Shown here in pieces: positions 32,143-44,292 of a stretch of 64,000 nucleotides of DNA. The DNA is taken from the NCBI GenBank assembly GCA_005765155.1, contig VCCP01000002.1, forward strand, positions 1,178,001-1,242,000, in the 5' to 3' direction. Each line of letters begins with the position of its first letter. Positions within the stretch are counted from its first letter, which is position 1. The notes beneath the pieces were generated by a model. That model was not told the DNA's origin, did not search any database, and was given only the letters and a program-made list of their open reading frames with translations. The translations under genes were made by a program, and so were the position numbers. The DNA comes from Zelopaecilomyces penicillatus. Lineage: Eukaryota > Ascomycota > Sordariomycetes > Hypocreales > Pseudodiploosporaceae.

Positions 32143-33324
32143 TCATTCATAGATTCGATATCGTGGCGCTGTCGCATGCCAGTAGCAGCTCCCACCAACA
32201 TACAGCTCAATTGCTTCGATATACATCGATAATTCCTTTGAAACCGGGTGTTTCAAGCGCGCGTCCCTTAGCCTGGCCGCCTTGGACTCCTCCTTTACAA
32301 TCATGCCAAGCAGCAACTCCCTTGCTGCGCCAGAAGGCAGATTGTACTCCCTCATGAGCACCCTGACGCCGTTCCTGATGCGATCCGTAGGTTGGTCCTT
32401 TTCGACTTCCCAGCTAAAGTAGTCGTTTGTCAAGCCAAGAATGTTACCCATGGCGAGATCATATTCCTTTATGGATTCATAGTCTTCATCGCTGAGTGCT
32501 ATTCCCATGCCCCATCGAATAAAGTAGGAGGATATCCTGTCAAGGCCGACTAAATGTCAGAAATGGCACATACAAAAAAAAAAAGGCTTAGAATATAGGG
32601 TCTATACAAACTGACCAGTAGCCGCAATTAGCAATCCTGTAAGGCATGTAATTGTCCATGCGATCAAAATCATCATCTTGACAATCAAAGGTTGCCAAGT
32701 AGTGCTGTAGGGTTTCAATCATTTTCGGCGCTTTGTCTTGATCTATATCTATACTTCGTCGCAAGGCTCGGGCCAGGGCAATCTGCCTTTTATTTTTGGG
32801 ATCCAAACTTGATGGATCAATGTTAATTTGAAGCACATTAGCTAGAGACACGTGCTCTTGGCGTGCCTATGTTCTAATCAGCGCATAGAACATTTATTTT
32901 CCTCTGTAGAATTTGAGGTCCTTACCTCGTTATGAGTCAATTCCTCAGTAACATCTAAATGCGAGTTAGACAGAGTCTTGAAGTCTTATCATGAATTCCC
33001 CCATAACGCAAAGATCGTAGCACGAAACATACCGTCGTGAATCCACATAACCTCAATCATGCTGGAAAGTAAAACTAATCGTTTGGGGTCGGCGGTGCAG
33101 TGGCAAATGGCAAATGCATTCCCATGGGGATTGGAGTATCTGATAAGGGCGCGGCGACGTTCCCTGGAATCCAATTCTGTGGCCTCCTCACCCACCGCAG
33201 TGAGAGCATCCTCTACATCCTTGGCGAACAGGCTGATGCCAGCTGGGAAGCGCGAAAAGAAGTCAGAGGACTTCTTAGCGTCCACTTCTTGGAAGAAAAG
33301 TTGATCTAGGTGTGTCAATTGCAT
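32143..33324 (-). CDS. Class I terpene cyclase (stand-alone, fungal chimeric-synthase type)
   Basis: Exons inferred: up to 33033 (exon A), 32926-32954, 32616-32866 and 32143-32536; introns 32955-33032, 32867-32925 and 32537-32615. From the first in-frame ATG (33324) this gives 321 residues. Intron 1 splits the metal-binding motif, restoring WIHDDVTEE (DDxxE). The second metal site is NDYFSWEVE at 32401-32427, a full NSE triad. The C-terminus CYWHATAPRYRIYE matches the end of the cyclase domain of fungal di-/sesterterpene synthases such as the fusicoccadiene synthase type. These enzymes ionise a prenyl diphosphate and cyclise it with Mg2+. The usual C-terminal prenyltransferase domain is absent. 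The coding-like frame continues upstream to about 33468 without an ATG, so the 5' end is unresolved. Confidence 0.8.
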
Positions 33325-33468
33325 GGTGCCAGTTGTCGTATAGCCTTTGTACCCGAAAGACGTTTGCTGGGGATAGTCTGGCGGTCTTTTCAAAACTCGA
33401 CAAGAAAAATAGTTGAAATTATGGAAATCACATCGTGAAGGAATATTTGTTTGTCGAATTATTATTAC

Positions 33469-34854
33469 TTATACTCCTTCCAGATAAGGTCTGTGCCCCT
33501 AGTTTAAACCACACTATCCGTAATGCTCCCACATTTTAAGAGAGTGTTAAGTTGATAATCGGATTCCAGCTCGCCTCGGTAGTAGGGACGGCAAAGTATG
33601 CCATTGTCAGCAGCCTGTCAAACGAATCCTAGCTAGCCTAGCCAATACAGCGGTGAAGGTAAATTCGTCGAGCTGATGGAGCAAAAGCAACCTAAGATGG
33701 CATAGTGCTGCATATGCTCATGCTGCGGTATTCCGAGAAATCGACTATAATTGTGTTAAAATAGGCCGCGCTCATGTGTAGATGGGCGAGACATGCGGGC
33801 CCAGATGCTTCTGACAGTCTGACAGATAATACCCAGTCGATGTAACAGCTGGTAGTACCCTGCTCAGCTGTGACTTGCAGCACTGGCTTGCAGCGCTAGC
33901 AGCAATGAGGTCTTTACCACAGCCTGGACGCTTTTCTGGGACGAGATTTCAATGTTGTTGGTGAAAAAACCACCCGAGTTGTGAGGAAAGAATGACGAAT
34001 GAAGTTGACGGCTCGTTTCGAGGCTCGGTTGTCCTAAGCTCGGCGCTAAGACCTCAACTGTCAATTACTTTAGCGACCCTGCCACTAGCATTACGTAGCC
34101 CCAGAGCCATGATAGCAGTGCGACACCTACATACACGGACGACAATCACAAAGGGATTGTTTCCAGTAATACAGGCAATTACACACTCGTTGGCACTTGC
34201 TGATGCTGCCCCGCCCCCACGTCCCTCTACACTCGGCAGGCACCACCAAACTCTCATCATCAGCGTTTCAACATTCATGCCTCTATTTTTGACCATGAGT
34301 CTGTCGTGAGATCACGCTTGACGAGAGCATCAAATACGGAAGCAGATAGTATGGCAGCAATGATAAAACCCATACCTTGTTTCCTCATGTCTCAAACAAA
34401 GTAGTGGATGCAGGATTGTGTCCTGTTCCCTCTAGATAAGAATGTCATGTTGAAGTTCATCATGAATCCCCAGATTTAGATACGAAGCAAGTAGATCACT
34501 AGTGCTCGGCAGCTGTCAACAGTGTAAGGTTTCGTTGCCGTTTGGTATAATGCAATCGACAGCTCGAAAATGACTTGTGCGCCAGAGCTTTCCCTCTTTA
34601 ACTATCTTTTCCATCCCCCGTGCCAATTCCGCAGATTGATCACAGCTTCATCATTTAATAATCCAACTACTGGATCATTAATCCCGACGCTGCAAACGTA
34701 AGTACTGCATTGAGAACCTCACCTAAGAATCACATTGCTAGGATCTGACAAGACGCATAGGAACGCAAAGCTTTGTTGCGAGGCAAACTAGAGCACAGCA
34801 GCCCGATATGCACGTTCCGCGATCGCTCTGAACTCAACATTTCTCAACCTCAAG
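33469..34854. other. Intergenic region between terpene cyclase and MYND gene
   Basis: AT-rich. A 105-codon ATG frame at 33992-34309 shows no recognisable domain. The missing first exon of the terpene cyclase, if one exists, would lie in the left part. Confidence 0.4.
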
Positions 34855-35550
34855 ATGGCTGAAGCCTGCACTGCTTGCAACAAGGCGCCGCCAGAAGTGT
34901 CGATCAAGCGTTGCGCCAAGTGCACCTAAACACCCTACTGTTCTCGTGATTGCCAAAAGGCCGACTGGAAGGTTCACAAGAAGATATGTGGCAAGTTGGC
35001 AGACCTACCAAAGAGCCTTGGAACAGCGCCGGATATGATCTCTGATTTTTCATCTTCCAAAGGGCTAGATGAGCCCATCGCCATGTCGTTTACACGTTTG
35101 GACAACAACACCTGGCTACATGACTGCCCAGAGAAGGATGTTTATCGGCTGCTCATTTATTCCTATCGCTTGTCGGTAGAGGACATGTACACTTTCGACG
35201 GCGAGGTAGAAAAGGATAGCCTGTACGGGGGGGCCAGCAGCGGCCTCAACGGCCTGCGGAAGTTTCTGAGAAAGACGGCATCTCGACCGGGTCTCCTGCC
35301 CGCGTGGTGGAACGCCACCAAGCAAATGGAGTGTGAGGCCCTGGGCATGGATTCGTCGCAGTGGCAGGACCTGCGCTGCAAAATTGAAAAGAGCGATGTC
35401 ATTGAGCACTATGACGACTCCCGATTCCCAATGCAATTGCGAATATTCGCCGAGTTTGTCTATGGTCGGGGCCCTGGCGGAGCAAACGGCACGACTATGA
35501 GGAAGATATTGGCGTCAACCGAGCAAGAAGCTATGAATGCAGGGCGCTGA
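34855..35550 (+). pseudogene. MYND-type zinc finger protein gene with in-frame stop
   Basis: From ATG 34855 a frame of 232 codons is open except for TAA at 34927-34929 (codon 25). The frame before and after it forms one intact MYND finger: CTAC, RCAKC, YCSRDCQ, then W...HKKIC, with the stop sitting between the second and third cysteine pairs. The downstream 200 codons continue in the same frame with family-like text (TWLHDCPEKDVYRLLIYSYR, SRPGLLPAWWNATKQMECEA). Fungal MYND proteins of this type have unknown roles; the finger is a protein-interaction module. A CAA-to-TAA change (CpA to TpA, the change made by repeat-induced point mutation) would explain the break. Alternatives are readthrough, a sequencing error, or initiation at ATG 34996 giving a finger-less 184-residue protein. 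Confidence 0.75.
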
Positions 35551-36096
35551 TGCAAGGCAATGCACATATTTGGAACAGCGCCTCAGTGGGTAGACACTTC
35601 AATTTGAGCTTCTCTAGATGACTGAACCGAGGCAAGATGAAAATAGTCACACTCGATGGTTTCGATTGAAAAACTTGGATTTCTACCACGCTGGTTGCCA
35701 TTGATCAATATAGGTAGTCTTACATTTAGGCGCAAAGACCAAATGAATGCTCAGCCCACATCAGTTTCAGTGATACTAAAAGCCATTATCGAGTGGAATA
35801 GTTATATATGCAATTTAAAATTAGTGAAAGAGAAGGTTGGTAAAAATGTTAGAAGTTGCGATGTCATATGTGGGGCGTATCAAAGATGAAGGCCAATCGG
35901 CGTTCCGCCTAACAGCTACCAGGTCAGGCAAGTTTGGCTGTTGCTAGCAACCAACGTCACCAACCACACAGCGCGTGCCATGATCCATTTTCATCAACCT
36001 CAAGGGCAAAAATGTGAAGACGGCCCTGTTCGGGCATAGCATTATTTCCATCCCTAACTTGCACTCTTTTCACACGAACGGCCGACCGACATTCTG
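35551..36096. other. Intergenic region before cyclin gene
   Basis: AT-rich 3' flank and promoter. Nothing gene-like is supported. Confidence 0.45.
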
Positions 36097-37114
36097 ATGG
36101 CTCACCTCACAAATGCACTCGCCACGCCGGCACAGCTCTACCATCGCGCATCCTTCTCTTCACTCCCGCAAGACCTTCAAGAATCAATCTTCATTGCCAC
36201 ACAATGCCTCACGCAAGCCGCAGGCCGGCTCCTACAGCTCCCACAGTCCGTCACGGCGCAGGCCAATGTTATACTCGCACGATACTGGCTTGTCGACTCG
36301 CCAATGGCTCATGAATTTAGTGTAAGTCGCTTCCTGAGAAAAGAAGACGACTGTTGGAAGAAGCCCAAGCAGATAGAAAACAAACATACACTGACGTTCT
36401 ACTTCGTGACAAATCTAGGACGTGTCCGCCGCGTCTTTGTATATAGTGTCTAAGATGGGCTCGATGCCACGACCACATCGTGATATCTCGAATGTCTACG
36501 CATACCTACTTTCAAGAGACGCAGTGTTCTTTCGTTCAGCCGACCCGCCGCCGAAAGACGATCCGCAGTCATACTACCAGAGCGAAGGCGACTACTTGGC
36601 TTTTCAGACCCGGATACTAAAATTAGAGGCGCGCATCCTCTATTCCCTATCATTCGACACGCGCGTCTCGCTGCCGCACCCACTGGCCATCACCTACCTA
36701 CAGACCCTCGACTTCCTATCGCAGCCCCGATCAGAGGTGTCACGGCGAACGATGCAATACCTAAACACAGCACTTCTGACACCACAGATGGTCTACTTGA
36801 CGCACCAACCGCACGCGTTGGCGACGGCGGCCATTTATAACGCCGCGCGGGATCTTGGTGCAAAGATGCCCGAGTGTGAGTGGTGGGAGGTGTTTGATGT
36901 CGACCGGGAGGAGCTTGGGTTTCTAGTGGTTGCGATGCGGAGCTTGGCAGGTTGGATGCAGAAGCTGAGGGATGAGATTCCGCAGCTATCTAGGGGCATG
37001 CTCACGAGAGCGGCGGTCGAGGAGGTGATGCGGGAAAGGGGTCTTTACACAGGAAACGGCCACAAGGGGGTAACAGACGAGGAGCAAGATCTAATGCAGA
37101 TGATGGATAGCTGA
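36097..37114 (+). CDS. Cyclin domain protein, cyclin L/K-like
   Basis: Two exons, 36097-36321 and 36419-37114, with a 97-bp intron (GTAAGT...ATCTAG), give 306 residues. The junction reads ARYWLVDSPMAHEFS|DVSAASLYIVSKMGSMPRPH, the core of a first cyclin fold. The second fold is suggested by LEARILYSLSFDTRVSLPHP and ALATAAIYNAARDLGAKMP. Cyclins of this type (L, K, Ctk2-like) partner transcription- or splicing-linked CDKs in the nucleus. Which CDK it binds cannot be told from sequence. A 232-codon part is colinear in one frame, supporting the model. Confidence 0.82.
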
Positions 37115-39673
37115 TAAAGCCCAAGGGCGGCTATGAGGAGTTTCCGGCTGTTGATGGTGCCAGAAGAGGACTGTTGTTGACCATGACAACTGCTGGTCTG
37201 TATATGAAGAGAGATACTGTAGATAATCCCGCGTGCTTTTCCACTGGAATAACAGGCAAATAATGAAGGCTCAAGCCAAGCAAAATATAAGAGGTGGCTG
37301 CTCAACTTGCACCCACCCCAACAAGCGGGTTTTTATATCTCAAAGAGAATGCTTGAACGCCAAGGCTCGATTGTACGCTTCTAGACTGGAACGACTTTTT
37401 TTTTTTTTTTGTTGTGATGCTTGTCAACAGAGTCTTCGCCCCCACGGGATGTACACTTTGAGCCAAGAAATCCCAGGATTGGAAGCAGCCTGTGTGTCAC
37501 TGTAGCATTTCTAGAAGTGCACACTCAAGGATTCACTCCCGCTCCTTTCATGGGCTTTTGACGCCAACAAAAATATGCCAGGCGACGAAGGAGACCTCCA
37601 GGAGCTTTTAATACTCCATCGCAAAAAGTAAGACCGCAGTGCAGTGCCAAGACTGAGTATTGATGTTGGCGACGTGGGCTATTTGAGTGATTTCTGACTG
37701 TTCGAAGGGGGGCGTGTCGTGCTATGTTCACTGGTACGTGACAACAGATCAAGCTGGCTAGGCGTCAGGAAGTCCACGATGTCCGTCTTTCTTTTCTTTT
37801 GCTCAACTGCTCAAACACACCCTTATCCCAAGACTGATAACCGCCAACATCGAGATGAACCGGAAGGAAGTTGCGGTGAACCAAAAACTCCCTCTTTTTT
37901 TTTTTTTTTTAAACAATGTCATGGCGTTCTTGGCCTTCGGAGATCTATCTCTACAGTTGCAGGATGCATAACAGAGACGGCGGCCACCTTTCTTCCGCGA
38001 AAAACAACACCGCCGTCCTGCGCCGTGCCGGGCCATTTTTTATTTATTTGATAGTACCTGTTATTAGTTGATCCAGAAATACCTACTGTATGTGTCTGCA
38101 GCCTGTCACACATCAAAGTATAAGCTTTGCATAATACCTAGCTAAAAGTAACCGGGGGGTTGCTTAATCAAACGTGTTAAAAAAGAATGTTCCATGGCTG
38201 GGAGCTGAAGATGCGCTAGAACGCAAACTACGGGGGAGCCCGGGCGGCTTTTGGCAGGTCTCAACACCCCACCCCACCCCCCTCCCCATGATCTTGGCGT
38301 CCAACAGAACCCAAACAGCGCCATTCTTAGGTGGTAGGCGGTTTAATTAACTGGACTTTCCTTATGGGGTATCCATCTCCATGGTCAAAAGTAGGGAATT
38401 TTCGTCGTGTGTTCAGCGAGGAAGAGAGACGTTGATCCTGCCCCGGAACTCCCTTGTGCCTAGGTTGTACCATTAATAACCCGTTGCTTGGCGCAGCAAC
38501 CACCGTGAAACCCATTTCCGCCCAGCCCGCCCAGGTTGGTCACAAGTCGTTATGAGTTATATTTGAATGTGCTCTACTCTGTACTGCTCGTGTACGACCG
38601 TCAGCATCACAACGGAACAAGTCAACCCTTTGCTTGGCACCTTTCGTGGATGGCAGATGCGTGGATAACAAATGCCGCCCGATGTGTTAATGGTCCTGAG
38701 GATTCCATGAAGGCTGGCTGATGCGCGGGTACGAGGCCAAGACAAGCCAAGCCAAGCCTGATGAACAAGTTCTCGTTGAACATACATACAGCATGCTTGT
38801 AACCCTCTCACCCATCAACACCCCCCATGGCAATAGACAATGGCTACACCGAACTTGCCAAGGCTTGTGATACTGTACCGCCCACCAACCCAGTAGCAAC
38901 CGCAGCAGACTTAGGGATTAAACCTCGTCCTTTTTGGATAGAAGAGATGCTGCATCCCCCCCTCCCCAAATTGAGTTGAGTTCACGTTGGGTGTTTTGAA
39001 CTTTTTTGGGGGTATATTTGTACTGCTGGCTTAACTTTACTTGAAACATGTAAATGCTACTCATCCACTAACCAACCCAACCTTTCCCACCCGCTACGCT
39101 TGGCAACAGTCTACAGAAATAGCAGCTAAAACTGAAATATATCTAGAGGCCCTTGCCATCATCCTTGACTATGTTGCTTGGCCATGTTTCTGGATCGAGA
39201 CCCTGCTGTTCCAGATGCTTGGTCTCCCCATATCAACGAGTTTCTGCATGTTTCCTCTAGCAGACGTCGTCTCTAACTACTTTACGAACATTGCGCATAG
39301 ATTTGCCTTAATTGGCATTGTTCTCATACCCGATTACATCTGGCTGGACCGCCGTTGAGATGATGGACTGAATTTTGGCATCATGCTTCGTCTTTTTACT
39401 AGAACGCCTAGCCTAAAAGTGGAAAGTCTTTGCCATGTTTGCTCGCGTCTGGTTGGCTGCTGCTTGGACAAACGCGACAGCGGTTCAGTTTATGACCGAC
39501 CATGACTATCTGATATTATTATGGAAAGTTGGGTGCATTTACTTCATCTTGTGACACAGCGAGCAACTTCCAACGCCAACTCTTATGGGTAGTCCAGAAT
39601 GTATTGACTCATACCCACCCAAGGGAAACGCAAGCTTAGAGTGATAGATTAACGAATAACATAACATAACATA

Positions 39674-39700
39674 CCCCCCCCCCCCCCCCAAAAAAAAAAA
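39674..39700 (+). repeat. C16-A11 homopolymer tract
   Basis: Sixteen C followed directly by eleven A. Length may be imprecise because of sequencing. Confidence 0.85.
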
Positions 39701-41907
39701 GCTCTTACAACATCGCTGACATTCTAATCAACAATCCCGAACCTTGCCGTTTCCTCTGTCTACCTTGGCGGCCCTCCCCCTTTGCTCCGTTCTGATTACT
39801 TGACTCGTACTGGTCGAGGAATGCATTGTCTAACCAATAGGCTAGGTATGTAATGAGTAGGGTGATGGCTGAGAGTTGGCCAAGGGAAACACGGGCGCGA
39901 CACAACGAGCGAACAGGTGAAGCCTCTCGTGCAAGTAAAAGAAAACCAGGAAAGCGATGAAGAAGATGGGGAAAGCGGAGAGGAAATTCATGATAGTGTA
40001 GAAATATCTTTGTACAACGTTCTGAGAACACGGGCACATGCCATGATTTTAAATCGGCTTCCAGACAATCCTACTTGAGAACAGAATCATTTGTCCAAGA
40101 ACTTTATTGGGTTGTTTCTCTCACAAGATAGAGTTGGGTGTGCTTATTAACTTCACTAATAGGATGGCTTGATGTAATCGCCCTTGGAGAGAAGGTTAGG
40201 GCAGCTTTGCTTCTCCCCAGGAGCGCTGTGAGCGTGCATTGTACTTGTCAGGTAGGCTCATACTGGCAAGACTTGAAGGCCTAGAAGGGTTTTAAAAGAC
40301 TTTAAAAAAATACATGCTCGGGCATAGAACTTTAAACAGCCAAGATAAGTACCTCCTACTACTACGTGTGTGATGATGCACTGCCAGGATGGTGCCACCA
40401 AGGTGTCTACACGGGCCGCAGGGTTCCAGATCTGAAAAAAAAAAAGGAACATTATTAGGGCGGAAACCCATTGACCTTTTCAAGATTTGATGTAGTTCAA
40501 TTCCAATTTTAATGCGTCTAAATTCAAGCCTTGGATAGAATTTTCCTAACTAAGAGAACTAGAATGTCATGTATCCCTCCTCTGTCACGAGAAACATTTC
40601 GCTGCAGCAGTAATTTGGTACATCCACCTATTATGCCTGTATTCATTAAACGTGCGTCTCTTCTGATACTAAGTCAGCATCGCACCTTTGTGCCTGTATA
40701 GTTCTAAATTACCACGATCGTCTTATTTTCTACCATACATTAGTATACCGTCTAGCCAAAGGCCGGGCGACCTTTATGGTCTTTTTGTTACGGTTCTGCG
40801 AGCGCAACAGAGAGTTCCCCCACTGCCAATTGAGCCATGTTTACACGATAAAAATGCCTGCATTACGTTTAAAAGGTATTTAGGTCGTAGGTATGAACTT
40901 ATCGACCAATTCTGCATAACGCAACCAACCGCCCTTTTATTACGAGGACAAGTTACGGACTCGGATGTACTTTGTCACGTTTACTCGACTCTGGGGTTCA
41001 AGCACGCACCCCCCCAGAATCGTAGATCAAGTCACCAGCCCTGTCTTTTCCCTCTCTCTCTCTCTCCGCGTCTCTCCGCGTCTCTCCGCCTTTTGTCGTT
41101 TTCTAGGTCCCCATTTCTTTCTGGGGGGGTGGTGGTGGTGGGTAACTTATCAGTTGTTTGACCAATAGTTTGTACAGTAATATCGTCGCCCTTTCGTTGG
41201 TCAATTGCTGCTTAGTTGCTTGTTGTTGGGGGGTCGTCTGCTGGTGTCTCCACGTTCAGCTTGTGTCTTGCACGACGTCCGCGCACCCTTTTACACCCAG
41301 GATTGACAGAAAGAAAGAGCAGTGAGTGAGGGCCAGCTCGGATAGGGATTTCATTGCAATGTCAGCAGCCTTTGACTGACAGTTTCTAGCAGAGCGTCTC
41401 TCTAGCAGATGGAAATTCGTACGCGGCCATATTGGGAGCACATCAATGTCGCCAGGGTGTGCCGGAGTATTATGATTCGTACGATGATGGTGTCCTGCTG
41501 CCAAGTACAGTACCGTTGTCGTTACCGAGTTCTGTAGCACACCCCCCCTCCCCGGTTCCATGATCCATGATCCATCCCCAACTTTCTTCCCATGGCGCCA
41601 TTCGCTGGAAGGACTGGAGCAGCACGGCGGCGTGTCCAGACGAGCCGACCTGAGCAGGAAAATGGCTCACTCCTGTTATCGCGACGCCGCATCCGCCGGT
41701 ATCTTTTTTGCACCACCACCACGTTCCACACCTGTAACGTTTTAGTTTTCTGGCGGGAGGCGTTTGCTCCAATGTTTTTTTTTTTGGGGCCGGTGCAGCC
41801 GTGGTCACCCCCCATTGAGCGAGGTGCTTGTATCGCGTATCTATCCGTCTGTGTTTAGTCGATGCAAGTTTTGGTGTCTCTTGGTATTACTGGTGTCTGT
41901 CGTGATG

Positions 41908-41914
41908 TATAAAT
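41908..41914 (+). promoter_or_regulatory. TATA box of the 71-residue protein gene
   Basis: TATAAAT, 188 bp upstream of the ATG at 42096, followed by a C/T-rich leader typical of strongly expressed fungal genes. A CT-repeat tract lies ~850 bp farther upstream. Confidence 0.55.
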
Positions 41915-42095
41915 GGATCCCCCCTTCGGATTAAGATGCCTTTTTCCCTCTCCGACCCCCCTCAGCTCTCCTCTTTTCACATTTAACCACCGCCCAAATC
42001 CTCATACTCTTCCTCCCAAACACCCACACGAAGACCTCTTGTCGTCCACATATTTCCATCTCTCTCCCCACAAAATCAAACAAACCATCTTCAAA

Positions 42096-42398
42096 ATGCC
42101 TTCTGCCTCTCAACCTCCTGCCGCTGCCGCCGCTGCCGGTGCTCCCCCCGCCTCGCTGGGTGAGAACAAGGGCATCAAGTTCAACATCAAGTCTGGCAAT
42201 GCCCGCTGGCAGTGCACCCTGCAGGACCGAAACCACTAGTAAGTGTGAAGAACACCTCTCCTTTTTTTTTCCTTTTCCTGCCGGAAGCCATTGCCATCTA
42301 TTTGTCACTAACAACGCATTATCAGTGAGCGCACAAAGGCTTCTCGAACCAACTCTTCGGACTCGGCCACATCTTCCTCAAGCGGTGCTTCTCTCTAA
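42096..42398 (+). CDS. Small conserved-looking hydrophilic protein, 71 residues
   Basis: Two exons, 42096-42238 and 42326-42398; the 87-bp intron has GTAAGT, a CACTAAC branch site and a TATCAG acceptor, and it splits a Tyr codon. The protein starts MPSASQPPAAAAAAGAPPAS, then a compact middle block (GIKFNIKSGNARWQCTLQDR, NHYERTKASRTNSS) and a Ser-rich end. There is no signal peptide or membrane segment. I do not recognise a function. The ideal intron, the TATA box and pyrimidine-rich leader argue strongly that it is a real and well-expressed gene. Confidence 0.65.
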
Positions 42399-44292
42399 AT
42401 GCCGTTACATCTACAAAGATAAAAAGAAATGCTACGTGGATGAATGGAAGGAAATGAGGCGTTGGATTGCTGGAAGAGGCGTTTAATGGGGTCTGACGTA
42501 TCGCATCAGGCGTGAGACATATTTTTTTGTGCGGTTTTCTCTTTTTTTTCTTTTCTTGCGAGACGGGAGTTGCTGCCACTGCAGCGACACCAGTATTCCC
42601 GCTAAAAGTACAACCACTAGAACGGGGGGAGGGGGGCATATCTCTGGAGTCCATACCGCTACCAATTGAAACGTTTTATAACACCTACCTTTGTTATTCA
42701 CTCTTGCCAAGACGGATTCGTGTCCACGTGGGCAAAGAAACTCACTTTCAGCGGCGAACAATTGACTTTGGATATTATTGTAGGTGTATCATCCTCGCAA
42801 GCCCTGCAAAGCCCTGCAAGACCCCTGGGCTGCCAAGCAATGCTTGGTTGCGATTTGAGTTGTGGCCTCGTCAGCTTTTGCACCAGTCACAGCGCGGGTG
42901 GTGGCATCTTTGGTACTGATTGGGTTTGGCGTCTTGCCCGTAGACCCGCCTATACGCCAGCAACCTTTCCAGGGTTACAAAGGGCTGCAGGAGACCTTGT
43001 CGTTTTTTTTTTGCTACTCCGTCAATCCTAATCCGTATGTACACACAAGTAACACACTGGATATGTCTCGCGATTGAAGAATAGGTCTGGGGGTCTTTTT
43101 TCCAAACAGCTGATATGGCCATTTCAAACGGGGGCAGGTAGGTGTCTTGTCGCTGGCTGCCTGAAAATGTCTTCCGTTATTGTTATTGGGGGCTGCCAAT
43201 AACTGATTACGCCCAACACCTAAAAACACTAAATGCCAAGCACGACGTCCTTGGCAAGCCTGGATTTCTACCTACCTAGAACGAACAACCAGAAATAACC
43301 CTGTACGATGCGGCGCTGTGGATTTGCAGTTCCGCTTCCAACCTGGACAGTGTCTTACTGTGCACTCCTCTCGGCCCTCATCCCACATTCAGCTCTCAGC
43401 CGCGTCGGTTGGTCCTTTGTTTACGGATTGATAAACGTACTAATGTTGAGTCTCCTTATCAAACCATGATAGGCTGGCAAGCAGATTGGTCGATGCAATC
43501 CTTCGGGGCAGTTATAGCTCCAGGCCTCATTCTCAACTTTCCAAAGACTCAAAATTGCCAGATTAGGCGGACCGCTGTTCCCTGGCCGACGGAAAGATCT
43601 ACTGACCGCCGCGACTGGTGTGGTTTGCCTACTCTGCATCAACAGCTGGCTCTTGGGAACCCAAAGATGCTCTGCTGCTGACACTCTGAAGCCGGGCGAT
43701 AGCAGTAACTCCATCCGGTTTCGATTGAATGGATAACCTGGCCGCACACCACGCATATCAGGTCTTCGAATTGTAGCACAATACAGCGCTTGCACTGTAC
43801 ATGTACATCATGCGAGCTTAATATTTTCAGCAAGTCAAGAGGCTGGCTCTAGCAGATCATTTATTTCCTTTGCTATTGTAATACCTTGAGGTAAGTCGGG
43901 ACATTGCTTCTTGACTACTTGATGAATAAACGTCTTCGTAACTCGTAACTGGCTCTTACTAGACTGATGACGGCAGGCAGGAATATCTCCCATATTTCAC
44001 TCGGGCTTGGACAAGTTATTAGTCGCCGACTAGCAGAAGCAACCAAACATATCTATGTGTTTCATCCCATATTTTGCACTCCTCGATTTACTTTGTCCAG
44101 CTGGTATAGCGCAAAACATAACGTAGTCTCTCATTGGCTTTGAAATTGGTCATTTTACAGATGTACAAACGCTTTTATAAACTCGACCCTTCGCCACTAT
44201 CTACGGTACGCCTCAGCCGTTAATCTAGTAAACCCTCTTGATAATCCTAACCAATGTCAACTTGCTAAGCAGCAATAAGCTTTTAAGCTAAA
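42399..44292. other. Intergenic region
   Basis: Mixed spacer; includes an ACCTACCTAGA motif near 43270-43280. A 124-codon minus-strand frame at 43421-43795 shows no recognisable domain. Nothing else is supported. Confidence 0.4.

Larger units (their letters stand above)
37115..42095. other. 5-kb intergenic region
   Basis: No supported gene. It contains T- and A-runs (e.g. 37388-37401, 37898-37910), a C16-A11 tract at 39674-39700, a CT-rich tract near 41050-41090 and the promoter of the small gene at 42096. A minus-strand 65-codon frame at 39842-40039 encodes one hydrophobic segment and overlaps another hydrophobic frame; neither has a family match. A 105-codon plus frame at 39041 begins at TTG. 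Confidence 0.45.

Noticed and set aside
31860..34850. Terpene biosynthetic gene cluster around the cyclase
   Set aside because: No P450, prenyltransferase, methyltransferase or transporter gene was found beside the cyclase; the neighbours are a hypothetical membrane protein and a broken MYND gene.
39041..39358. 105-codon plus-strand frame
   Set aside because: Begins at TTG; the only nearby ATG is out of frame and immediately followed by TAA.
39705..40039. Two overlapping minus-strand frames with hydrophobic segments
   Set aside because: One starts at GTG, the other is 65 codons; no splice model joins them convincingly and no family is recognised.
43421..43795. 124-codon minus-strand frame
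   Set aside because: No recognisable motif and a competing plus-strand frame of similar quality.
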